This document shows positions 32,288-41,088 of a DNA stretch of 57,104 nucleotides, piece after piece. This DNA comes from an uncultured Geobacter sp. (GTDB lineage Bacteria > Desulfobacterota > Desulfuromonadia > Geobacterales > CAIOGM01), in NCBI GenBank assembly GCA_903857795.1, contig CAIOGM010000073.1:1-57104 (forward strand), given 5' to 3'. The notes beneath the pieces are model-generated. The model saw only the letters and a list, made by a program, of their open reading frames with translations, was not told the origin of the DNA and ran no database searches. Each line of letters starts with the position of its first letter. Position 1 is the stretch's first letter. Made by a program: the position numbers and the translations under genes.

Positions 32288-32629
32288 ATGTCGAGTTACG
32301 GCAGAGAAGAAATAATGTCTTCCAGTGAAGTAGTGCGCAACTTCGGCACCGTCCTGACAAGTGTCGCTAAGCACCAGCGCGGAAAGGTTGCCATCGTCCG
32401 TAATAACAAACTGGAAGCGGTGCTGCTTGCGGTGGATGTTTATGAGCGAATGGAAAAAGCTTGTGAGACGGTAAGCCGCATGGGGTTTGACAAGGGGGGG
32501 CAGGGTGAAGACGGGAACAGCAGGGCACTGCTGGAATTTTTGAACAATAACCGTCTTTCCGCCCAAAATATCTTGTCATCGGAGGAGATCGACCACCAGA
32601 TTCTTAAAGAGCGTGAGGCCTGGGAGTGA
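32288..32629 (+). CDS. Antitoxin of a PIN-toxin pair (Phd/YefM-like)
   Basis: A 113-residue protein from ATG 32288 (GAGG five bases upstream; a GTG at 32282 is less well placed). The N-terminal MSSSEVVRNFGTVLTSV plus KVAIVRNNKLEAVLLAV is the Phd/YefM-type DNA-binding fold, and the acidic/helical C-terminal part should wrap the toxin. It overlaps the toxin start by four bases (GTGA) and is preceded by a palindromic operator. Confidence 0.85.
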   Translation: MSSYGREEIMSSSEVVRNFGTVLTSVAKHQRGKVAIVRNNKLEAVLLAVDVYERMEKACETVSRMGFDKGGQGEDGNSRALLEFLNNNRLSAQNILSSEEIDHQILKEREAWE

Positions 32630-33027
32630 AGCGCAAGGTTTATCTCGATGCCTGTATCGCTATCTATCTGGTTGAGGAGCATTCCACGTACTGTGCGGGC
32701 ATTGAAGAGGCCTTGGCGAGATTGAACGGTATTGTCTGTTATAGTCCGCTCACTGAACTTGAATGCCTCGTCTTGCCGCTCCGTCTGAAACGTGACGACC
32801 TTGTGGCGAAGTTCAGTAGTTTTTTCGCACTCAATGTGCAGTTGGCCATGCCCGACTCAGTGTATCGTGAGGCGGCGAGGCTCAGAGCGGAATTTGGTTT
32901 GAAAACACCTGATGCTCTTCATCTGGCAACAGCCCGATTCCACGACTGTTCGGAGTTGTGGACAAATGATGACCGGCTGGCAGGCGTTGCGGAAGGCGTC
33001 GCGTTGAATGTGGTTGGTCGGTTTTGA
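32626..33027 (+). CDS. PIN-domain toxin (VapC-like ribonuclease)
   Basis: A 133-residue PIN protein starting at GTG 32626. Acidic active-site candidates are the Asp of VYLDACIAIYLVE, the Glu of LTELECLVLPLR, the Asp of KTPDALHLATA and the Asp of WTNDDRLAG, the four-acid constellation of VapC Mg-dependent RNases. Its targets (often tRNA or rRNA) cannot be read from sequence. The pair looks intact although surrounded by degenerate DNA. Confidence 0.9.
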   Translation: MKRKVYLDACIAIYLVEEHSTYCAGIEEALARLNGIVCYSPLTELECLVLPLRLKRDDLVAKFSSFFALNVQLAMPDSVYREAARLRAEFGLKTPDALHLATARFHDCSELWTNDDRLAGVAEGVALNVVGRF

Positions 33028-33427
33028 ATGCTTGAGAGTTGAGAATGCTATCCGTAGGACAATCGAAGCCGTGAGATTGGGGCAAAGCATGAGGGAGAGT
33101 AAGAGTCGAAAAGTTTAGCGTATACAGCAGCCGGTACATACTTGCGTCCAATTTGTAACTTACTGAATTTTCGCCTATGCACCCCATTATAATGATTGAC
33201 ATAGCTCATGATCAAAGAGTAGGGTTGCCAAAATTAAATAACTATTCACCGAAAAGGCACCGCACGGGCAATCGTGTGCCGCAAATCCACCATCCCACGA
33301 GGATAGAGGGGTTGTCGAAGTGAACCAAGACAGTTATCCATGGCTGTACGCCGTTTTACCGGTTTGATTTGACCGGAGGAGTGGCTTTTTTTGCGTCCGA
33401 TTTTTCCTCAATTTTGTCAAATTGTTC

Positions 33428-33450
33428 GTAGGGGCACGGCATGCCGTGCC
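33428..33450. repeat. REP-like palindrome, second copy
   Basis: GTAGGGGCACGGCATGCCGTGCC, related to the reverse complement of 25714-25737. The A/T change in one arm is matched in the other, so the hairpin is preserved by compensating substitution. Confidence 0.6.
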
Positions 33451-34084
33451 TGCCTATGCCGGAACATGACCATCACCGGAATCAAAGAATGTCTGAACCG
33501 GAATTCGCAGGATGACGGGATTTACCTGATTGTGAATCAAATTCCTGAAAATCCAAATCCTGAGGGGTGCTTCCAGGGGACGCTGGTAACTTGTGTAACT
33601 TATTAATGTTGCCAGAGGCTTTTGAGGGTGCGGCATTGGGCTTGTGCATTCCACGAGTCGTCATCCTCCTTTCAACCTCTCCCCTCCCAAAACTCTCAAC
33701 AAATCCAAGCACTGAAACCTCATCAAGTTCCATGCCAAAAACGGAGCAAGTCGCCAACTCTTCGTTTTCATGTGAGTTTTAGGTTTTAAATGAGTAAGGA
33801 CGAGGTCGGAAAGAGAGCGGGAGGCAAGGAGCAATGTTAATTTTATTAACACGATATTTTTTATCGTTCAAAACAGCCAATTACGCGATTTGACCCGATG
33901 TGAGATAAAGTAACCGTCGAGCACAAACTCCATACTATTCAGCTTGTTACGGAATCCGTGAAAATGTTAAAAAAGTAACACAGGGCGGCTTCCAGGCAAA
34001 AATCGCCGGTTCCGCTTCGCTTGAACCGGCCTACGACTTCCGTGATAGCAACTGACTGTTTCCATGGCAACTCCCACCCACCCT

Positions 34085-34117
34085 ATCCCCTCCCCCGCCA
34101 GGGGGGAGGGGATTTTT
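34085..34117 (+). terminator. GC-rich hairpin with T-run
   Basis: CCCCTCCCCC-GCCA-GGGGGGAGGGG followed by ATTTTT. It resembles a terminator on the plus strand, but no gene is visible upstream, and similar CCCTC/GAGGG elements occur at ~37.1 and ~56.4 kb, so it may be a dispersed element. Confidence 0.4.
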
Positions 34118-34201
34118 CCAAGGTATTTTCGAAAGCGATCAAGCGGGATATTCTTTGCTGAAAATCACCCTGACCTCAACCTTGCCTTCATGAAATAAAA
34201 T

Positions 34202-35257
34202 TTAGGTTATGATCATCGCCGCCACCTGCTCCTCGTCGAAGTCGTTGGCGACGGAGAGAGTTCCCTCCTCTCCGTCACGGATGACCAGCAGACGGCACTC
34301 CATTCCGGTCTCGGCCCTGGTGTAGCGAAGCAGTATCCTGGCGGCGGTCGCCAGCAACTCGTCATTCAGTTCCCCGATCACACATCCCATGGGACTCCCC
34401 CCGTCCAGCCACCGCAGGAGCACCATCCCCGGTCGGAGCGCCTTCTCAAGACAGAGGTTGTCCGCCTCTTTGCGGCCGATGATCAGCTTGGTCCCCGGAC
34501 TCAGCCGGAAGTGGCGCCCCACCCGGAGCAGCCGGAAATCGAGGGGATCCAGGTGACCGTTGTGGGCAAAGAGATCGCGGATCTTTCCGGCAAAGGAGGT
34601 CTCGGTGAGCAGACACCCCCCCGCCGGGGAAGGATAGTCGCTGATCCCCAGCTCTTCGGCCAGACGCATCTGCTCCTTGCGGGAACGTCCCGTGATCCCG
34701 TGGAGTTGTGCGCGGTCCACCCACCCTTCCTGTTCGGCAATGGTCGGGGGGAGGAATTTGGCCGAAAGGGGACGGAGTAACAACCCTTTCAGGCCGCTCT
34801 CCCGCTCAACCACCCTCAGGGTATCCTTGCGCTGGCTCATGGGGCGCTGCCCCAGAACCTCACCGCTGACGATGAAATCGGCCCCGATCTCCGCCATCAT
34901 CCCTTTCGCCACTCTAAACATCCAGGCGTGACAGTCCACACAGGGGTTGACCGCCCTGCCGTAGCCGTGGTTCGGGTTGCGCAGCATCTCCAGATACTCC
35001 GAGCCGAGGGCATGGACTATCAGTGGCACCCCCAGGGCATCGGCTGACCTGCGGGCGTTGTACTTGCCGGTCTCTTCATCTCCGGCGCCGAAGAAGGGGG
35101 AGGTGAAATGAAGGGCGGTGACCGCGATCCCCTGGAGTTGCATGAGCCGGATCGCCAGATGTGAATCGAGCCCCCCGGAAAAGAGGGCGATGGCTGCGTG
35201 TGCGATGGGTTCCTCCCTGCGCCTTTTGGCGCTTCTTTTTGACCGGCATGCTAGCAC
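34202..35257 (-). CDS. ThiI-like PP-loop tRNA thiolation-type enzyme
   Basis: About 351 residues if the GTG at 35257 is used. The PP-loop ATP pyrophosphatase motif ALFSGGLDSHLA lies at the N-terminus, followed by VNPCVDCHAWM (CxxC), SGEVLGQRPMSQ, and SPAGGCLLTE, as in ThiI/MnmA-related adenylyltransferases; the last ~100 residues resemble an NFACT-type RNA-binding domain. The expected role is sulfur transfer to tRNA uridine. The start is odd: a near-perfect GGGAGG site sits five bases before an ATC codon at 35206-35204, while the upstream in-frame GTG has no ribosome site. A longer frame to 36016 is antisense to the PilB-like gene. Confidence 0.8.
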   Translation of the reverse strand: MLACRSKRSAKRRREEPIAHAAIALFSGGLDSHLAIRLMQLQGIAVTALHFTSPFFGAGDEETGKYNARRSADALGVPLIVHALGSEYLEMLRNPNHGYGRAVNPCVDCHAWMFRVAKGMMAEIGADFIVSGEVLGQRPMSQRKDTLRVVERESGLKGLLLRPLSAKFLPPTIAEQEGWVDRAQLHGITGRSRKEQMRLAEELGISDYPSPAGGCLLTETSFAGKIRDLFAHNGHLDPLDFRLLRVGRHFRLSPGTKLIIGRKEADNLCLEKALRPGMVLLRWLDGGSPMGCVIGELNDELLATAARILLRYTRAETGMECRLLVIRDGEEGTLSVANDFDEEQVAAMIIT

Positions 35258-35383
35258 AGCCGCGGTGAAAAGCGAAAACCTCTTTAACGCGGGGTAAAGG
35301 AAACGTTTGACGAACCATACGCCCCGTGATTTACTGACGTGACTCGGGATGGAAACGGCGTCCGGAGCAGTGAGGGGGCGACC

Positions 35384-37009
35384 ATGAGCCAATGGGTCAT
35401 CGAAGGATCGCTGGGAGCCATTCTCTTCAACTCCCAGATCATTACCGCGGAAGATATTCAGTCGGCCCTTGCCGAGCAGCAGCGCTCGGGATGCCGGTTC
35501 GGCGAAGCCCTGGTCCGTCTGGGGATCGTCACGGCCGAGGATATCAACTGGGCCCTCTCCCAACATCTGGACATCCCCTATATCCGGCTGAACCGGGAGG
35601 AGATGGATCCCGACACCGCGATTCAGCTCCCCGAGCGGGTCGCCCGCCGCTTCCGCGCCGTCCCGGTGATCCGGATCGGAGACGAGCTGCGGGTCGCCCT
35701 GGTCGATCCCCTGGACCGGGAAGCCCATGATGAGATCCAGGCGGCCTGCAACTGCAGCGTGACGATCTCCATCGCCGATGAGCGGGACGTGCAGGAGATG
35801 CTCGACTTTCTCTACGGCGCCGAAGAGAAGGGCGCCTTCGGGCTCCTCTCTTCCACGGCTTCGGCAGCCGAAGCCGCAGAGATCAATGCCGATCCCACGG
35901 GAGAGCGCTTCATGGGGTGGCTCATCTCCCTCCTGGCCCGGAAGGGGTATCGGTCTCTGACGCTCATGACCACGACAGGGAGCGGAGCTGTCACCGGTCG
36001 CCAGGGGGTCATCCATCGGGAGGTGGCGCGGCTCACCGGTGACGCCTGCGGCCGCTTCGTGGCCCGTCTTCGGAGTCGGGCGGAGCTTACCGTCTCCGGC
36101 GCTGCCAGCCGGGGGGAGATCGAGTACGTGGGCGAAGGGGGGCCGCTGACGGTCCAGGTGGCTCTGCTTGGAGGGCGAGACGGCGAGGTGGTGACTCTAC
36201 GCCGGCCCGAACTGCGCCACGACATCCCGTTCCCGATCGAGGCGGCGCCGGGGCTTCGTGAGGTGACCTCCCTCCCCGGGCTGGTGGTGGTAGCCCTCCC
36301 CACGGAAGCGACACGGCGGCTGGTGGAGCGGCTCATCGTCGAGCAGGGCGCCCCGGGTGAACGGCTTCTCCTGCTGGGGGAGGGGAGTCCGCTCCTCAGA
36401 GAGAAGCTCCCCTGTATCCCCCTGGAGACCCTCTCCTCCAATGATGCAGCCACGGTCATCGGTGAGGCGCTGGAGCATGGCCCGGATCTCCTCATCATCG
36501 AACGGTGCGGCGACATCCGCCGGCTCCTCGCCGCGGCCCGGGCCGCCCTGCGGGGGGGGCGGGTGGTGGCCGGTACCGGCGCAGGGAGCGCCGAAAGTCT
36601 TGCCCTCATCTTCACGGCATGGCAGCGCCATCACCTCATCCCTGCGGCCCTGCGTGGCATCGTCGTCGGCGAGGTCATCCCCACCCTCTGCCGCTCTTGC
36701 AGGGAAGAGCTCTCCCTCTCCGCCGAAGAGGCGGCCCGGTTGCGCCTCCCTCTGTCGCCGGAAGGGTACCGACAGAGCCCGGGATGTACCGACTGCGGCT
36801 TCACCGGCCAGGGGGGGAGTGAGTTTCTGGTGGAGGTGATCCCCTGTGACACCCCCTTAATCGGACTCTTCGAGAGAAGCGGGAGCAGCAGCGACGTCGC
36901 CGCGGCGCTGGCAGCCAGGGGAGAGTACCGGATCCCGGAGAAGGCGGCCCGGCTCCTCCTGTCAGGGGAGATCTCTCCGGAGAGCTATCTCAGGGTGGTC
37001 ACGGGGTAA
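35384..37009 (+). CDS. PilB/GspE-like protein with degenerate ATPase motifs
   Basis: A 541-residue protein from ATG 35384 (GAGGGGG upstream; an in-frame start at 35339 is weaker). The N-terminal GSPII_E-N domain is clear: LGAILFNSQIITAEDIQSAL, FGEALVRLGIVTAEDINWAL. The C-terminal part keeps the zinc tetrad (CRSC ... CTDC) and the RGIVVGEVIP shape of PilB. The ATPase centre is lost: where GLVLVTGPTGSGKTT is expected it reads LPGLVVVALPTEATRRL, and the Walker B segment reads LLIIERCGDIRRL without the Asp-Glu/Glu box. It is probably a regulatory or structural pseudo-ATPase of a type IV pilus or type II secretion-like system; pilT is next. Confidence 0.75.
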   Translation: MSQWVIEGSLGAILFNSQIITAEDIQSALAEQQRSGCRFGEALVRLGIVTAEDINWALSQHLDIPYIRLNREEMDPDTAIQLPERVARRFRAVPVIRIGDELRVALVDPLDREAHDEIQAACNCSVTISIADERDVQEMLDFLYGAEEKGAFGLLSSTASAAEAAEINADPTGERFMGWLISLLARKGYRSLTLMTTTGSGAVTGRQGVIHREVARLTGDACGRFVARLRSRAELTVSGAASRGEIEYVGEGGPLTVQVALLGGRDGEVVTLRRPELRHDIPFPIEAAPGLREVTSLPGLVVVALPTEATRRLVERLIVEQGAPGERLLLLGEGSPLLREKLPCIPLETLSSNDAATVIGEALEHGPDLLIIERCGDIRRLLAAARAALRGGRVVAGTGAGSAESLALIFTAWQRHHLIPAALRGIVVGEVIPTLCRSCREELSLSAEEAARLRLPLSPEGYRQSPGCTDCGFTGQGGSEFLVEVIPCDTPLIGLFERSGSSSDVAAALAARGEYRIPEKAARLLLSGEISPESYLRVVTG

Positions 37010-37040
37010 CGACGGCATCTGCAGTTCATCCGGCAGACGG

Positions 37041-37165
37041 GCTGACCACATATCCCTTCTCCCTGAGGGAGAAGGTGGCCGAAGGCCGGATGAGGGGGCA
37101 ACTGTACCGTTAAATCCAACGTTACCCCCCCCCTCACCCTAGCCCTCTCCCTCATGGAGAGGGGA
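37041..37165. repeat. Dispersed CCCTC/GAGGG hairpin elements
   Basis: TTCTCCCTGAGGGAGAA (37053-37069) continues as GGTGGCCGAAGGCCGGATGA, and CCCTCTCCCTCATGGAGAGGG follows at ~37143-37163. Both are palindromic and resemble common dispersed intergenic repeats; related sequence flanks the DUF559 gene at 56.4 kb. Confidence 0.5.
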
Positions 37166-37211
37166 CTTTTTACTTGCCGCTAACCAGGTTGATTTTTTTG
37201 GAAGGAGCGTT

Positions 37212-38288
37212 ATGGCGCGCATCGACGCACTGTTCAAGATGATGAAGGAGCAGGGGGCCTCCGACCTGCACCTCTCCACCGGCGCCCCCCCTATCTTCCG
37301 CCTGCATGGCGAGTTGGAACGGCTCAACTTCAAGGCTCTCTCCCATGAAGAGCTCAAGGGGATCATCTTCGAAATCCTGAGCAAGAAACAGATCGAGGAT
37401 TTCGAGCTGAAGCATGACCTTGACTTCGCCTATTCGGTGGCCGGATTGGCCCGGTTCCGGGGGAACGTCCTGATGCAGCACCGGGGGATCGCCGCCGTGT
37501 TCCGGATCATCCCCAGCAAGATCCTCTCCGTGGATGACCTGGGGCTGCCTGACGGGGTGCGGAAATTCACCCTGCTCAAGAAGGGGCTGGTCCTGGTTAC
37601 CGGGCCCACCGGATCAGGCAAGTCCACCACCCTGGCTGCCATGATCGACTACATAAACAGCACCAGGAAGGAACATATCCTCACCCTGGAAGACCCACTG
37701 GAGTTCATCCATGAAAACAAGCTGTCGCTCTTCAACCAGCGCCAGATCGGCGAGCATTCGGACAGCTTCACCTCGGCCCTCCGGGCGGCCCTGCGCGAAG
37801 ATCCCGACGTCATCCTGGTGGGGGAGATGCGGGACCTGGAGACCATCAGCCTGGCCATAACCGCCGCCGAGACGGGTCATCTGGTCTTCGGCACCCTCCA
37901 CACCAACTCCGCCTCCAAGACCATCGACCGGATCATCGACGCCTTCCCCCGGGACTCCCAGGAGCAGATCCGGACCATGCTCTCCGAGTCGCTCAAGGGG
38001 GTCGTCTGTCAGCAGCTCCTCAAGTCCGCCGACGGCAAGGGGCGGGTGGCGGCGCTGGAGATCATGGTGGGGACGCCGGCCATCGCCAACCTGATCCGGG
38101 AGGGGAAGACTTTCCAGATCCCCTCCATCATCCAGACCGCCCGCAAGGACGGGATGCAGCTCATGGATCAGCACCTGCTGGACCTGCTCAAGACCAAACG
38201 GGTCACCCCGGAAGAGACCCACCGCTGTGCCAACGACAAGAAGCAGTTCGAGCAGTACCTCCCCCAGGCCAGCCGACCCACTCAATGA
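37212..38288 (+). CDS. pilT: Type IV pilus retraction ATPase PilT
   Basis: A 358-residue hexameric ATPase that depolymerises type IV pili (twitching, DNA uptake). It has an N-terminal PAS-like domain (ASDLHLSTGAPPIFR), Walker A GPTGSGKST (131-139), the Asp box EDPLEF, Walker B DPDVILVGEMRD, the His box GHLVFGTLHTN, and the PilT-specific AIANLIREGK. ATG 37212 lies behind GGAAGGAG. All catalytic residues are present, in contrast to the PilB-like neighbour upstream. Confidence 0.96.
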   Translation: MARIDALFKMMKEQGASDLHLSTGAPPIFRLHGELERLNFKALSHEELKGIIFEILSKKQIEDFELKHDLDFAYSVAGLARFRGNVLMQHRGIAAVFRIIPSKILSVDDLGLPDGVRKFTLLKKGLVLVTGPTGSGKSTTLAAMIDYINSTRKEHILTLEDPLEFIHENKLSLFNQRQIGEHSDSFTSALRAALREDPDVILVGEMRDLETISLAITAAETGHLVFGTLHTNSASKTIDRIIDAFPRDSQEQIRTMLSESLKGVVCQQLLKSADGKGRVAALEIMVGTPAIANLIREGKTFQIPSIIQTARKDGMQLMDQHLLDLLKTKRVTPEETHRCANDKKQFEQYLPQASRPTQ

Positions 38289-38320
38289 TGAGCATCCCCA
38301 TGCACCCCGGACGGCACTGA

Positions 38321-40105
38321 ATGCATCATGGCGGACTTCACGAAGACGACATCGCCGGCAAGGCCTATGACCGGCGGCTCATGGGACGGTTTGCCGCATA
38401 CCTGCGTCCCCACCTCAAGACGATCCTCGTGGTGCTGCTCCTCCTGCCGCTCATCGCCGGGGCCAAACTCGCCCAACCGTACATTGTCAAGATCGCCATC
38501 GACGGCCATATCGTCACCGGTGACCTGAACGGGCTCCCCGGCCTGGCGCTCCTCTTTCTCCTCCTCATCTTCGGCGAATCGCTTTTGACCTACGGGGAGG
38601 TCTACCTCCTCCAGCAGATCGGCCAGCAGCTGATGTTCAAGATCCGGGAAGAGCTCTTCACCCATCTCCAGAAGCTCTCCCTCTCCTTCTTCGACCGGAC
38701 CTCGGCCGGTGGGCTCGTCACCCGCCTCACCAGCGACGTGGAGGTACTGGGGGAGATGTTCGCCGCCGGGATCATCACCATCGTGGGGGACCTGCTGCTC
38801 CTGGCCGGGATCGTCGGCGTCATGCTCTGGATGAACTCCGGGTTGTCGCTGGTCACCTTCTCGCTCCTCCCGATTCTCTTCTTCGTGGTCTTCCGTTTCC
38901 GCCGGCTCATGCGAGACGCCTTCCGTCAGGTCCGCTCCCGGCTGGGGCTCCTCAACTCCTTCCTGGCCGAGAGCATCGGCGGGATGGCCATCATCCAGCT
39001 TTTCAACCGGCAGGAGAGCGAACGGCGCCGGTTCACCCTCCTCAACGAAGCCTACCGCGACGCCAACCGGCCGGTCATCACCTGGGACGCCTCCCTCTAC
39101 GCCCTGGTGGAGACCCTCTCCTCGGTGGCCGTGGGGCTCATCATCTGGTACGGCGGCGGCGAGATCGTCAGGGGAACTCTCTCTTTCGGCGCCCTGGTGG
39201 CCTTCATCCAGTACAGCGAAAAGTTCTTCGGCCCCATCCGCGACCTCTCTTCAAAGTATTCGGTGATGCAGGGGGCCATGGCCGCCCTGGAGCGGATCTT
39301 CACCCTCCTGGATTCGGAGGATGGTTCGACTTCGCTCACCAACCGGGAGACCGATCCGTTCACCAATGCCCCTTTTCCCGTGGAGGTCGTGGAGTTTCGG
39401 GACGTCTGGTTCGCCTACCGGGAGGAGGAGTACGTTCTCAAGGGGATCTCCCTGACACTCCGGCGAGGGGAGAAGCTCGCCATCGTCGGCGAGACCGGCG
39501 GCGGCAAGACCACCATGATTCGGCTCCTCTCCCGGCTCTACGACATCCGGCGAGGGAGCATCACCATCAACGGCGTCGATATCCGTGAACTACCGCTGCG
39601 GCTCCTCCGCTCCCGGATCGCCATGGTCCTCCAGGAGCCGTTCCTCTTCACCGGGACCATCGCCTCCAACATCACCCTGGGTGATGACGCGGCAGCGGCC
39701 CGGATGCTGGAGGCGGCCCGGGTGGTGGGGGCCGACCGCTTCATCAACCGGCTCCCCAAGGGGTTCGATGAGGAGGTCAGGGAGCGGGGGAACAACTTTT
39801 CCGCAGGGGAGCGGCAGCTCATCTCCTTTGCCCGGGCCGTTGCCTTCGACCCGGAGATCCTCGTCCTGGACGAGGCGACCTCCAGTGTGGATTCGGCCAG
39901 CGAACGGCTCATCCAGGAGGGGCTTGCCGGCCTCCTCGCCGGCCGGACCTCCATCGTGGTGGCCCATCGTCTCTCCACCATCCGCGACGCGGACCGGATC
40001 GTGGCCATCCATCGGGGGGAGAAGCGGGAAGAGGGGACGCACGAGGAGCTCATGGCCGCCAGGGGGATCTATTTCCGGCTGCACCAACTGCAGTTCAAGG
40101 GGTAA
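38321..40105 (+). CDS. ABC exporter, fused TM and ATPase domains
   Basis: A 594-residue half-transporter: six TM helices (~20-310; SLSFFDRTSAGGLVTRLTSDV is the typical exporter loop) and an NBD with Walker A GETGGGKTT, Q-loop LQEPFLFTG, signature FSAGERQ (variant of LSGGQ), Walker B ILVLDEATSSVD and H-loop VAHRLSTI. It belongs to the YheH/MsbA-like multidrug or lipid exporters. The canonical catalytic Glu is present, so it can act as a homodimer. Only ~125 bp separate it from the lipid locus, but a new promoter intervenes, so a link to that pathway is possible but unproven. Confidence 0.92.
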   Translation: MHHGGLHEDDIAGKAYDRRLMGRFAAYLRPHLKTILVVLLLLPLIAGAKLAQPYIVKIAIDGHIVTGDLNGLPGLALLFLLLIFGESLLTYGEVYLLQQIGQQLMFKIREELFTHLQKLSLSFFDRTSAGGLVTRLTSDVEVLGEMFAAGIITIVGDLLLLAGIVGVMLWMNSGLSLVTFSLLPILFFVVFRFRRLMRDAFRQVRSRLGLLNSFLAESIGGMAIIQLFNRQESERRRFTLLNEAYRDANRPVITWDASLYALVETLSSVAVGLIIWYGGGEIVRGTLSFGALVAFIQYSEKFFGPIRDLSSKYSVMQGAMAALERIFTLLDSEDGSTSLTNRETDPFTNAPFPVEVVEFRDVWFAYREEEYVLKGISLTLRRGEKLAIVGETGGGKTTMIRLLSRLYDIRRGSITINGVDIRELPLRLLRSRIAMVLQEPFLFTGTIASNITLGDDAAAARMLEAARVVGADRFINRLPKGFDEEVRERGNNFSAGERQLISFARAVAFDPEILVLDEATSSVDSASERLIQEGLAGLLAGRTSIVVAHRLSTIRDADRIVAIHRGEKREEGTHEELMAARGIYFRLHQLQFKG

Positions 40106-40164
40106 CCGCTCCCTCTTGGGAGAGTCTCCGCGTTCAACTCCCCCTTCCCACGGCATCAAATGAA

Positions 40165-40194
40165 TTGACAGAACATATTCAGATACTGTAATAA
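40165..40194 (+). promoter_or_regulatory. Predicted promoter of the 40-48 kb lipid operon
   Basis: TTGACA (40165-40170) followed by TGTAAT (40187-40192, 16-bp spacing) or TAATAA (40189-40194, 18-bp spacing), in an A/T-rich patch just before the deacetylase gene. It is the only good promoter seen before the coupled gene series. Confidence 0.55.
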
Positions 40195-40230
40195 AATTGA
40201 TTTTTGAGGAGCTTTCGGCATTCGTGTACT

Positions 40231-41088
40231 ATGGACAACGCCCTGACCATCGACCTGGAGGAGTGGTATCACATCTGTACCGCGGTGCCTGACCCCCTCA
40301 CCCCCCCTGCCGGTGAGCGCCGGCTCCGGGGGAACACCGGGGCAATCCTCGCCATCCTGGAGAGGTTCCAGGTTGTGGCGACCTTCTTCATCCTCGGCAG
40401 CGTGGCGGAAGCCGAGCCCTCTCTGGTCCCACTCATCGCGGCGGCAGGGCATGAAATTGCCTCTCACGGCTGGTCGCACCGGCTGGTGACGACCCTGCAA
40501 CCGGAGGAGTTCCGGGATGAGCTGCGACGGACCGGCGACCTCCTGGAGCAGCAGTGCGGCCACCGCCCCATCGGCTTCCGGGCGCCCCAATGGTCCCTGG
40601 GGCCTGCTACTCCCTGGGCCTTCCATATCCTGCGGGAAGAGGGGTTCAGGTACGACTCCAGCCTCAATCCGCTCCCCTTCGTCGGAGAGCGACGCGGACC
40701 GCGCACCCCCCATCGACTGGACAACGGGCTCTGGGAGCTCCCTCCTCTGACCACGGCCTCTCCGGCGTGTAACCTCCCCACTGGCGGGGGGTGGGGGCTC
40801 CGGTTTTTCCCTGGGATGCTGATTAACGCCACGGTCAGGAGGCTGAACCGGGGCGGTTTTCCGGCGGTCATCTACATTCACCCCCGCGAAATCGACCCGG
40901 CCGGCCCCCGGCTCCCTCTCCCGCTCCTCAAGGGGTTTGCCGCCTATGGCCCGCGCCGCTCCGTGGCCGGGCGGCTGACAATGTTGCTTGCGCGTTTCCG
41001 GTTCACGACCATGACGCGCCTGGTGGATCAGTGGGATACTGTGTCGTCATCCCGGCGTACAACGCCGTCGCATTCATCTCCGCGGTAG
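40231..41088 (+). CDS. Polysaccharide deacetylase (NodB fold)
   Basis: A ~285-residue carbohydrate esterase from ATG 40231 (TTG 40204 possible; no good ribosome site). NodB motifs: ALTIDLEEWYH with the catalytic Asp, FFILGSVAE, HEIASHGWSH (metal His pair), GFRAPQWSLG and YDSSLNP. The DLEEWYH opening is typical of deacetylases linked to exosortase/exopolysaccharide loci (DUF3473 type). There is no signal peptide, so it acts in the cytoplasm, probably on a lipid-linked or nucleotide-linked acetylated sugar. The 3' end overlaps the glycosyltransferase by 58 bp, and the Ser/Arg-rich tail in the overlap may be an extension. Confidence 0.85.
   Translation: MDNALTIDLEEWYHICTAVPDPLTPPAGERRLRGNTGAILAILERFQVVATFFILGSVAEAEPSLVPLIAAAGHEIASHGWSHRLVTTLQPEEFRDELRRTGDLLEQQCGHRPIGFRAPQWSLGPATPWAFHILREEGFRYDSSLNPLPFVGERRGPRTPHRLDNGLWELPPLTTASPACNLPTGGGWGLRFFPGMLINATVRRLNRGGFPAVIYIHPREIDPAGPRLPLPLLKGFAAYGPRRSVAGRLTMLLARFRFTTMTRLVDQWDTVSSSRRTTPSHSSPR

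Larger units (their letters stand above)
33028..34201. other. 1.17-kb stretch with no supportable gene
   Basis: AT content is higher than in the surroundings. Visible parts: a REP-like palindrome (33428-33450); a segment around 33490-33560 with GAATTCGCAGGATGACGGGATT and ATTGTGAATCAAATTCCTG that looks like a dispersed intergenic repeat; a short plus-strand frame encoding MAVRRFTGLI near 33340; A/T-rich DNA at 33830-33900; and a GC hairpin followed by T's at 34085-34117. The small frames on both strands lack ribosome sites and known domains. It reads as accumulated mobile-element or gene debris. Confidence 0.5.

Noticed and set aside
33391-33852. Small frames on both strands (up to ~90 residues) in the gene-poor stretch
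   Set aside because: No ribosome sites, no domains, and part of the DNA resembles dispersed intergenic repeats.
35258-36016. N-terminal extension of the ThiI-like gene
   Set aside because: Antisense to the PilB-like gene; the PP-loop lies near the start of the shorter protein.
38321-40105. ABC exporter as a member of the lipid locus
   Set aside because: Same strand and close, but a promoter-like sequence and ~125 bp separate them, and the locus already has its own MMPL exporter; not enough to include it.
40204-40230. TTG start for the polysaccharide deacetylase
   Set aside because: Would add nine residues without family support; the ATG at 40231 leads directly into the NodB motif, although neither has a good ribosome site.
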